Assembly (NCBI GenBank): GCA_016946835.1
Contig: JACVTC010000069.1
Span: 1-64,000, forward strand
Length of the DNA: 64,000 nucleotides
Reading direction: 5' to 3'
Source: Neocallimastix lanati (nom. inval.)
Lineage: Eukaryota > Neocallimastigomycota > Neocallimastigomycetes > Neocallimastigales > Neocallimastigaceae
In this document: positions 56,295 through 64,000 of the stretch, piece after piece
How the letters are laid out: the number at the start of each line of letters is the position of its first letter
Position numbering within the stretch: the first letter of the stretch is position 1
Translations under genes and position numbers: made by a program
The notes under the pieces: model-generated
Seen by the model: the letters and a program-made list of their open reading frames with translations, nothing else
Told to the model about the DNA's origin: nothing
Database searches by the model: none

Positions 56295-59200
56295 TTAATA
56301 TTCATAAATTTTGTATAGTAAAGAGTTCTTGAATTTTTTCGTTAAAGTACCATTAAGGTATTTGGTAAAACCGTCTGCAATATTGTATTGTGATTTGATA
56401 TACTTGAGGTCTATTTTATCTTCTTTTATCAATTCTCTTATTTTATGATATCTCAAATCTATGTGTCTTGATTTTGGATTAATTGTTTCATTCTTACTAT
56501 TATAAATTGCAGCTCTATTATCAATGTTAATTGTTATACAATCAATTTTTATGCCTAATTCATTCAGTAAATTTCTTAACCACATACATTTCAAAGCACA
56601 TTCATTCAGACTATAATATTCACTTTCAGCGGTAGATATAGCTACGCAGTGTTGCAACTTTGAATACCATGTCACAGGAGCTGAACCCATAAATATTACG
56701 AAACCAGTAGTTGATCTTTTTGTCTCTCTATCACCACCTAGATCTGCGTCTACATATACTCTTATATTAATGTCTTTAGTAATCTTTAAACCATAATGTT
56801 TTGTACCTTTTAAGTATCTAAAAATCTTGATAACATTCATCCAATCTTCGAGAGTAGGATCTTGATTCTTTCTAGTAGCTTTACTTGTCGCATACATAAT
56901 ATCTGGTCTTGTTCCCATAGCTAAATATAGTAAGCATCCTACAGCCTGCATATATGTAGTTTTATCAAACTTTGTTTCTCTTAATTTCTCATTTTCAGTA
57001 TACATCATATTTGATATCGCATTGTATTTATCAATGTCAAATCTATCTAAGATATCATTTAAATATTGTATTTGATGCATAATATAACCATCCTTGCATT
57101 TAATAAATTTGATTCCTATTATGAAATCAACCATTCCTAAGTCACTTAAATTGAATTTGTCTTTAATTTCTAATTTAATTCTATCTATAACACTTTTCTT
57201 TCCAGAAATTAGGATATCATCAACATAAATAGCAATTATACAAATAATATTCTTATTCTTATCTTTCAATATATAAACACATGGTTCGCTCTTTAATCTT
57301 TCAAAACCTATTTCAGTAAGAACACTATCTAATTTATTATTCCACATACGACCAGCTTGTTTTAAGCCATAAATCGCTTTGTTCAACTTCCAATAGCCTT
57401 TACCATAATCTTCACTACCTTCAGGTATTTCCATATATAATTCTTCCTCTAAGTCAGCATTTAAATATGCCGCTTTAATATCAATTTGATAAATTTCAAA
57501 ACCATAATAAATTGAAATTGCTATAATGACTCTTAACGAATCTTGCTTTAAAGTAGGTGAGAATGTTTCTATATAGTCTATTCCATAAATTTGAGTAAAA
57601 CCGCGAGCAACTAACCTCGCCTTAAATCTTATAATTATACCTACGTCATTTCTCTTATAGCTAAATACCCACTTAGCTGAAATTATATTCTTTCCTTTTG
57701 GAATTTCTTTAACAAGTGTGTACACTTCCATATCCTTCATGTTATTTAATTCAGTTTCAATTGCCTTTAACCATTCCTCTTTATCAGGTCTATCAAATAT
57801 ATCTTTATACGAGTTTGGTAACGGTAATTCCATTTCACTACAATTTAATGCAACTAAATTATAATAATTACTTGCTCTCCTTTTCTTATAATTATTACTT
57901 TCATTCCTATCATTTAATTCTTCTTCATTCATTTCTTCAACATGTTTTCTTTTAGATAAAATACTTTCTTTATCTTTATTCATATTATCCGAAGTACTTA
58001 CATTTGATTTACTTGCATATGGTTTATTTATGTTTTGTTTGTTTATATTTTGGTTAATTTCCGCATTAGAATTTCCAGATGTTGAGCTTGAATTATTATT
58101 TCTATTCGTTAAATTATTTAAATCAATTGATTTTCCATCACGCTTATTATAATCTCCATTATCTGTAATTCTTGGTATTTCACTGATTATTTCTTCTACC
58201 CTAGTATTATTATATTTCGAATTATTTTGAGTTAACTGGTTTACATTATTAATATTGTTTACATTATTAATTGAATTAGTTTGGTCATTTAAGTTGTTTC
58301 TATTATTCTTGTTAACATTATCATTTTGAATTGCTTGATTTAAGTTGTCATTTGGACTGCCTTGTTTTAAATTGTTGTTCGAAATAACTTGATTTAAATT
58401 ATTTAAATTACCTTGATTTAAATTGTTCGAGTTAAATTGATCATTATTGTCTGAATTATTTTGATTTGAATTATTGTTTAAATTATTTTGATTTAAATGG
58501 TCTACATCATTTGAATTTAATTGATTTAAATTATTTTGATTAATATTTGAATTATTAGAAACGTTTAGATTTTGGTAATTTATGGGATGTCCATTCTGAG
58601 AATTTAAAACAGGAGAGGGAAAGTTTTGTGCTGTATAATTATAATAATTTGGAGGAATACAATAATTTAAATTATTATATGGATTTAAATTATATTGATT
58701 TGGAGCATAATGATTTTGGAAATTATTTGGATAATTTACAAATGCATATGGATTATAATAATATAAATTATTAGGAGGTGGATAATCTAAATTATTGTAG
58801 TAATAGTTTGTGTACCCATTTATATTATCATTTATGTTGTTGTTCATATTATTATTATTATCTACATTATTGTTTGTACTATTTTCCATATTGTTATTAT
58901 TTTCATTTATACTTTTATCATTTACGTTATTGTCCTCAAAGTCTACAACGTCTTCATCATCATTACTTCCCCCGATTTCATAATAAGGAGTGAAATTTAT
59001 TAAATCCGGAGGAGAAGGAGGAGCAGAACCATTACCAGGAATATCTTCAAAAAATACAACAGAACGAGAAATAACAACTTTATTATTAGTGATATCAAAA
59101 ATCCTATAAGCAGTTGGGTTGGTATCGTATCCAAGAAAGATACCTGGGAGGGAAGAGTTAGTTAATTTATTTCTAAACTGTTTAGGGACAAGGAAAAAGA

Positions 59201-60815
59201 CTTGACAACCAAAGACTCTAAACCTTGAATAATCGACTTTTTCATTATAAAGAAGTTCATACGGAACATTATTATCAATACCTCTATGTGGCATCCTATT
59301 GTGGATATAGTTAGCTGTCCTAATGGCATCCTCCCAGAAAACATGATTAAGGCGGGCATCCTCTAACATCGCTCTAGCATTTGGAAGGAGAGAACCGTGT
59401 AACCTTTCGATACGTCCATTTTGTTGAGGTTCGTAAGGGACAGAAAACTCATGTGTAATTCCATTAATATTACAAAACTCTATAATTTTATTGTTAGTAA
59501 ACTCTGTTCCATTGTCAGTCCGTAATCTTTTAATATTTTTATTAAATATGTTTTTAATGTTATTATACCAATTTAAAAAGGCGTTAAAAACATCACGTTT
59601 GGATTTGATAAATAAGACCCAACCAAAACGAGTGTAATCATCTAAAATAGAAACAAAGTATTTATTTCCATACATGGACCTACTATTAATAGTAACAGTG
59701 TCCATATGAACCAATTCAAATGGCTCAGTAGCGCGACTATCTGAGGGGTAATGTGGGAAACTTTTTAATTTTGTTTTCGCACACGTCTTGCATTTACATT
59801 TTATATATATTCTTTTTAATGTTTTCCTAAGTGTTCCTAGATTATAATGTCCCAAACGTCTATGCCATACGTAGAGACTTTCCTCTTCTTCACTATTGGC
59901 ATTATTACAATTGATATCATTATTATAAAAATTTATTTTATTCTTGGAAGTCCAAATAATATAAGTTCTGGAATAATTTGAATATGTTGTACAGATTCTA
60001 TTATTTTTACTATTAAATAATATTACACAATTTTTATTATTTCTTTTACAAAAAACAGTTTTGTATCCTTGTTCGGATAAACAGTCTACTGAGAGTAAAT
60101 TTTTCTTGAATGAGGGAACATACAATACATTTTTAAGAGTAATTTTGTTGTCATTTATATAACCTATGTAAGTACCTATTCCTCTGCACTTAACGTATTC
60201 ACCATTGGCGAAATAAATTCTCCGATTGTGTTTTTTATAATTTGATAATAGATTTGGATCACATATCATATGGTATGTGGTGCCAGAATCTAGTGTCCAT
60301 GTACTAATATTTTTGGTTAATTTATTTTTATTATTATCATTTAATTTTTTATTTTGTTTATTTTTATTTTCTTTAAAATAAGATGGTTTGTTGAATGGGA
60401 GAATACTTCTTGATGCATTACCTGTTTCAATATTATACGCATCATTATAGTCTTTGAAAAAGTATTCTCTGTGTTTATCTTGTTTATTTACTTCATTTAC
60501 TGTGCTGTTTAGGCAACGCGTTTCGCCTCCCATCATAGTTTTTATCATTTTTGTAATATTTATTATTATTATAATTTTTATTATTATTTCTATTATTATT
60601 AAATTTATTTTTATTATATTTGTAATAATTGTTATTATTATTTTTATTAAAATTCTTTCTATTATTACATTCACTTTGATAGTGACCTTTTTTACCACAA
60701 CTCCAACATTCAATATTATTTTTATAATTTTTATTATTATATTTATTATTATTATTACTATAGTTTTTATTGGTATAATTACTTTGAACATTTGGCGTAT
60801 TAAGATTTGAAACAA
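56295..60815 (-). CDS. pol: Element E pol, copia type (protease-integrase-RT-RNase H)
   Basis: Open frame of 1506 codons; the first ~95 codons are only the shifted reading of gag, so the pol part starts near 60530. Protease TWTLDSGTTYHM at about residue 175; GAG-pre-integrase LYVWHRRLGHYN (about 315); integrase MDTVTI, LRTDNGTEF (about 435), PQQNGRIERLHG; an Asn-rich linker of ~350 residues (about 630-990); RT SAKWVFSYKRN, QIDIKAAYLN, YGLKQAGRMW, YVDDILISGK (about 1200); RNase H VYVDADLGGD, STAESEYYSL (about 1390), NIDNRAAIYN, SRHIDLRYHKIREL. The Asn-rich linker is much longer than in typical copia elements and matches the Asn-rich habit of this genome. It is expressed after gag by frameshifting in the overlap, as known for the superfamily. 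Confidence 0.93.
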   Translation of the reverse strand: MFQILIRQMFKVIIPIKTIVIIIINIIIKIIKIILNVGVVVKKVTIKVNVIIERILIKIIITIITNIIKINLIIIEIIIKIIIIINITKMIKTMMGGETRCLNSTVNEVNKQDKHREYFFKDYNDAYNIETGNASRSILPFNKPSYFKENKNKQNKKLNDNNKNKLTKNISTWTLDSGTTYHMICDPNLLSNYKKHNRRIYFANGEYVKCRGIGTYIGYINDNKITLKNVLYVPSFKKNLLSVDCLSEQGYKTVFCKRNNKNCVILFNSKNNRICTTYSNYSRTYIIWTSKNKINFYNNDINCNNANSEEEESLYVWHRRLGHYNLGTLRKTLKRIYIKCKCKTCAKTKLKSFPHYPSDSRATEPFELVHMDTVTINSRSMYGNKYFVSILDDYTRFGWVLFIKSKRDVFNAFLNWYNNIKNIFNKNIKRLRTDNGTEFTNNKIIEFCNINGITHEFSVPYEPQQNGRIERLHGSLLPNARAMLEDARLNHVFWEDAIRTANYIHNRMPHRGIDNNVPYELLYNEKVDYSRFRVFGCQVFFLVPKQFRNKLTNSSLPGIFLGYDTNPTAYRIFDITNNKVVISRSVVFFEDIPGNGSAPPSPPDLINFTPYYEIGGSNDDEDVVDFEDNNVNDKSINENNNNMENSTNNNVDNNNNMNNNINDNINGYTNYYYNNLDYPPPNNLYYYNPYAFVNYPNNFQNHYAPNQYNLNPYNNLNYCIPPNYYNYTAQNFPSPVLNSQNGHPINYQNLNVSNNSNINQNNLNQLNSNDVDHLNQNNLNNNSNQNNSDNNDQFNSNNLNQGNLNNLNQVISNNNLKQGSPNDNLNQAIQNDNVNKNNRNNLNDQTNSINNVNNINNVNQLTQNNSKYNNTRVEEIISEIPRITDNGDYNKRDGKSIDLNNLTNRNNNSSSTSGNSNAEINQNINKQNINKPYASKSNVSTSDNMNKDKESILSKRKHVEEMNEEELNDRNESNNYKKRRASNYYNLVALNCSEMELPLPNSYKDIFDRPDKEEWLKAIETELNNMKDMEVYTLVKEIPKGKNIISAKWVFSYKRNDVGIIIRFKARLVARGFTQIYGIDYIETFSPTLKQDSLRVIIAISIYYGFEIYQIDIKAAYLNADLEEELYMEIPEGSEDYGKGYWKLNKAIYGLKQAGRMWNNKLDSVLTEIGFERLKSEPCVYILKDKNKNIICIIAIYVDDILISGKKSVIDRIKLEIKDKFNLSDLGMVDFIIGIKFIKCKDGYIMHQIQYLNDILDRFDIDKYNAISNMMYTENEKLRETKFDKTTYMQAVGCLLYLAMGTRPDIMYATSKATRKNQDPTLEDWMNVIKIFRYLKGTKHYGLKITKDINIRVYVDADLGGDRETKRSTTGFVIFMGSAPVTWYSKLQHCVAISTAESEYYSLNECALKCMWLRNLLNELGIKIDCITINIDNRAAIYNSKNETINPKSRHIDLRYHKIRELIKEDKIDLKYIKSQYNIADGFTKYLNGTLTKKFKNSLLYKIYEY

Positions 60816-61539
60816 TATTTTCCGATTTTTCTTTCTTTTCTTTTACTCTTTTTAGTAGCTGTACCCTTTCAATTAACTTTTTGGTAGTATCTTCCCAGTC
60901 CGTTTGTAGGTCTATTAAATTTGTTTTTATAGTTAATTCTTCTGGCATAGCATTAAATAGATAAATAAATTTTTCCTTAAATTCTAGTTTTTCTCCGAGA
61001 TTTTCAAGTTCCTTAAACTTTAAATTCATATTAGAGATAAATATGGACAACGATGGATCACTTTCTGGGTCGTATTTTGAGTGATTAAGGGAATCTTTAA
61101 TTTCCTCAATTCTATCCTTTTCATCACTTAAATTTAGGTTTACTATCATCCTATAGATTTCATATGCTGTACCAGATATGAAATCTATACTGGATGCTAG
61201 TTCTTCATTAATACTATTTAAAATAATTTCCTTGACCTTAGCATCATTTTTGAGGACCTCACTTTTTGTTCCTTTTTTATAATAAGTGTTTATAGTGTCA
61301 TCCACTAGAATTAAATTTTGTTTTTCTTCTTCCTTTAAAGTGGAACCATCCACTTTTTCAATTTTGACACTATTAAGATAATCCGTTAAATTAAATCTCC
61401 TTAATAATAAATACAATTGTTGTTTCCACAACTTAAAATTAGAGCTATTTAGCTGATCTTTTGTTTTTAAGACTTCGGACATTTTTTTTTTTTTTTTTAT
61501 TTTTTTTTTTATTTTTTTTTTTTTTTTAAAATTAATCAA
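60493..61539 (-). CDS. gag: Element E Gag, 348 aa
   Basis: Copia-type Gag: MSEVLKTKDQLNSSNFKLW near the start (UBN2/retrotran_gag-like, NFKLWKQQLYLLL), a helical middle (LSDEKDRIEEIKDSLNHSK, FKEKFIYLFNAMPEEL), then a zinc knuckle CWSCGKKGHYQSEC (about residues 275-288) in an Asn/Lys/Tyr-rich tail. The reading begins with a Lys-rich stretch encoded by A/T runs; the Met at about residue 20 is the more likely start. The end overlaps the pol frame by about 320 bases. Confidence 0.9.
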   Translation of the reverse strand: MINFKKKKKIKKKIKKKKKMSEVLKTKDQLNSSNFKLWKQQLYLLLRRFNLTDYLNSVKIEKVDGSTLKEEEKQNLILVDDTINTYYKKGTKSEVLKNDAKVKEIILNSINEELASSIDFISGTAYEIYRMIVNLNLSDEKDRIEEIKDSLNHSKYDPESDPSLSIFISNMNLKFKELENLGEKLEFKEKFIYLFNAMPEELTIKTNLIDLQTDWEDTTKKLIERVQLLKRVKEKKEKSENIVSNLNTPNVQSNYTNKNYSNNNNKYNNKNYKNNIECWSCGKKGHYQSECNNRKNFNKNNNNNYYKYNKNKFNNNRNNNKNYNNNKYYKNDKNYDGRRNALPKQHSK

Positions 61540-61595
61540 AATTAAAACCTCTTTAAACTTTACTATAACTCTTCTAGTACACTTAGAGTCATTGA

Positions 61596-61606
61596 GACTC
61601 TTAATC
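61596..61606 (-). promoter_or_regulatory. Primer site of element E, tRNA-Lys anticodon-arm type
   Basis: Directly after the 5' LTR the minus strand reads GATTAAGAGTC. Its complement GACTCTTAATC is the anticodon-arm sequence of eukaryotic tRNA-Lys(CUU), not a tRNA 3' end. Copia-type elements are known to prime with internal (half) tRNA fragments. Confidence 0.5.
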
Positions 61607-61845
61607 TGTTGTGAAATATATAACTTTATTAATAAATATCAAAGGTGTACATATATTAAATTTTAATTTTACATGTATTTTATACTATTACATTTACACA
61701 TGATTCACATACATTTATTACATATATCATATGACTTATTTTACGCCACTATTACGTACGCTAGCTCATATATCTATTTTATACTATATACATTATATTA
61801 TTTATATTATTTATACTTGTGTAATATTAAACTTAATTTCTAACA
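61607..61845 (-). repeat. 5' LTR of element E (239 bp)
   Basis: Identical by eye to 56043-56281; followed outside by TAAAT. Confidence 0.95.
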
Positions 61846-61850
61846 TAAAT

Positions 61851-62849
61851 AAAAATTAAATAAAAATAATTAAATATTTAAAATAATTACTAAAAATATT
61901 AGGTTTTATAATAAATTTTAAAGTAATTTTTCTTTCTTTATTAATAGAAAAAAAAAATAGGAAAGAAATAGAAAACAAAGATAAATACGAAACAAATAAA
62001 TTGTAATAAAAACATATATAAAAGTTTTATATTTTTGCTTGTTTACTTATAAGTTTAAAATTTTAAATATATTTTTTAAAATGGTATAAAAAAAATTATA
62101 CATATGTATATTTATAGTAATTTGACCATCTGTAATCTTTGTTTTTTTTTTTTTATTATACTATTTATAATTCTCAATAACTTTATTTATTTCTTTATAT
62201 ATAATATTGTTTATACTTTTTTTTTATTTATTTATTTCTGTTTTTGTCTTTATTTTTATTCTTACTTTATTTATTTGTTTATTTGATTTGTTTTGTTTTA
62301 TTTTTGATATATTTTAGTAAGTAATCTTTATTAATTTTTCCCACTTTTTTATTCCCTTTCAATCCCTTATGAAATATAAATATTTGCTAAAATAGAAAAT
62401 AATAATAATAAATAATTAATTATAAATTAATAAATTAATAAATTAAAATAGTATAAAAAATTATCAATAATAGTAAAAAAAAAAAAAAAGTTTTAAGTAT
62501 TTAGTAATAAATCAATATAACAATAATAAAAAATACTTTAATTGGAATGAAAATTTTTTCATTTTTTCAATAAAATAAAACTTAAAACGAATTAAAACTA
62601 AATAATATTTAATATTATTTTCTTTTTTTTATTTTATTTTATAAATGTATTATTTATATATCTATATAAATTAGATATTCATCATTATTCAAGAAAAAAA
62701 AGTTAAGAATTCATCATAGAAATGCATTAATTAAAAAGTTAATAATTGCTTGTGATTGCTTAAAAAAAAAAAAAATATTTTTATTAAATTAATTATTTTT
62801 GTTTTTAATTTGTTTCTTTTTAATTAGTTTTTTTTTCAATTTGTTTTTG

Positions 62850-62880
<31 letters not shown>

Positions 62881-64000
62881 ATTATTATTATTATTATTAT
62901 TATTATTTTCTTTTAATATTTATTTACATTTATTTATTAAAATATATATATTATATATATATAATGTATATAGCCATTTTATTAAATAAATTAAAAATGA
63001 TACAAATAATAATTTCCATCTTTATTTCCACTTTTTTTTTTTTATTTCAAATCAGAAAACAATAAAAATGAAAATAAATAAAAATAAATTAATTTTTTTT
63101 TAAAAAAATTCTGTGTGAGGTTACTTAAAACTGTTAACATGAAGAGTCATTATGATTAATAAGTACTAATTATTTTATTATAACTATAATTGTTTATACT
63201 CGCATTTTTTTTTTATGCTTGTATTTTTCATATTTATTAAAACTTATTAAAAAAAAAAAAAAAAAAAACAATATAATGAATTAATTAATTAATTAATTAA
63301 ATGGCATTTATTAATTAAAAATTTTAAATAAATAAAAATTAAATAAATAAAAATAATAATAAACTAATAAATAAAATAATCATCTTTGTAAATTGAATTG
63401 TTAAAAAATAAAATAAATATATAAATAATATTGATATACACAAAAGATAAAATAATAAATTTTTATTTATTCTTTAAAATATACAGAATAGTATACAGAA
63501 TAGTTTTTAAAGTTCAAATGAATTTAAGGCTTATGAATTGACATTAAAATAAATAAATAAAAATAAATAAATAAATAAAAATAAATATAAAAATAACCTT
63601 AAAATGATATAAAAATCTTTTTCTATAACCTTAAAATTAGATGTAACTTTATTTCTAATTAAAATTCAAAACAACTCAAAATATTAATTCAAAGAAAATT
63701 TCAAAATTCAATAAAAAAAAATAATCCTAACTAAAATATTATATTTGTAAAATATATAATTATTATTATATTAATTTCTTAAACAATACTTTAAATAAAT
63801 GAATATAAAATTTTAAAACATTAATAAATAAATATAAATTACTATATTATAAATATATAAAAAAAATTAAAAAAAAAAAAAGTTCTAAAGTGGTTGTTGT
63901 TTTAAATTTTAAATTATCATTTATCATTATTATTAAAGTTTTTTTTTTTTTAAAATATATATATATTTTTTTTCATTTATTGATTTTCATTAGTATAAAG
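61851..64000. other. Gene-free low-complexity A+T-rich DNA
   Basis: T-rich and (ATT)n stretches (for example about 62850-62910) give short Phe/Leu/Tyr frames that are not genes. No RNA gene or element end is seen. Confidence 0.65.

Larger units (their letters stand above)
56038..61850 (-). mobile_element. Ty1/copia LTR element E, looks whole and young
   Basis: Minus strand. LTRs of 239 bp (56043-56281 and 61607-61845) identical by eye, starting TGTTAGAAATT and ending CACAACA in element orientation, flanked by TAAAT duplications (56038-56042 and 61846-61850). Parts: half-tRNA-type primer site 61596-61606, gag 60493-61539, pol 56295-60815, purine tract 56282-56292. Domain order protease-integrase-RT-RNase H defines Ty1/copia. 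I see no break; identical LTRs imply a recent insertion. Confidence 0.95.

Noticed and set aside
57716-58993. Plus-strand frames within element E
   Set aside because: Antisense shadows of pol, mainly of the Asn-rich linker.
62104-63065. Phe/Leu/Tyr-rich plus-strand frames
   Set aside because: Low-complexity T-rich DNA; text is homopolymer-like without protein features.
1-64000. Dictyostelid origin
   Set aside because: Base composition, AAT repeats and Asn-rich proteins would fit, but a complete Ty1/copia element, several gypsy families with these features and no DIRS or TRE elements argue against it; not fully excluded.

Overview
The window is extremely A+T-rich (clearly above 80% by eye), with many poly-A/poly-T runs of 25-68 bases, (TTA)n, (ATTT)n and heptamer arrays, and almost no unique host coding sequence. 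It carries eukaryotic elements only: Ty3/gypsy and Ty1/copia LTR retrotransposons, APE-type LINE relics, non-autonomous DNA transposons, tRNA-like fragments and one small secreted cysteine-rich protein gene. Asn-rich proteins, standard code and this composition best fit an anaerobic gut fungus (Neocallimastigomycota); a dictyostelid-like genome is the main alternative, made less likely by the copia element and the gypsy repertoire. This assignment is inference.

Layout. 1-8040: a broken Ty3/gypsy element (A), minus strand, running off the left edge, with a 2.3-kb leader and a TG...CA LTR at 7201-8040. 8041-15066: a related, young Ty3/gypsy element (B), minus strand, with LTRs identical by eye and a TTAA target duplication, inserted directly against the end of A. 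15063-15619: spacer with a tRNA-like relic. 15620-20138: a third Ty3/gypsy element (D), minus strand, much richer in G+C than its surroundings and incomplete. 21448-25403: a plus-strand gag-only LTR element (C) with complete LTRs, primer site, purine tract and an Asn-rich Gag, and with the LTR and primer site of another family embedded in its leader. 26480-29540: a dead LINE (LINE-1) split by a 750-bp insertion with an 8-bp target duplication. 32108-32811: a MITE with ~105-bp inverted arms built from repeated 10-bp motifs and a 9-bp target duplication.

33300-39000 holds the host-like part: a dispersed duplication of a small secreted eight-cysteine protein (one intact gene at 38595-38996, one dead copy at 33785-34166, one orphan promoter at 34344), and between them an unidentified minus-strand pseudogene and two copies of an inverted-repeat-ended element with an unrecognised ORF. 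39855-43190 is a second LINE relic with endonuclease and RT parts. 43436-44335 is a 47-bp minisatellite; 44521-44790 is a relic resembling a maltose/galactoside O-acetyltransferase. 44800-56037 is nearly gene-free low-complexity DNA with one MITE relative and a head-to-head pair of LTR relics. 56038-61850 is a whole-looking Ty1/copia element (E), with LTRs identical by eye and a TAAAT target duplication. 61851-64000 is low-complexity DNA.

The most interesting signals are: a gag/pol stop codon followed by a conserved hairpin in both A and B; a conserved leader RNA block in A and B whose hairpin shows compensatory base changes; the gag-only chimeric element C, whose Gag, primer site and purine tract resemble those of A/B; the MITE families; and the secreted-protein family with its shared promoter block. 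I see no CRISPR array, rRNA gene or convincing functional tRNA.
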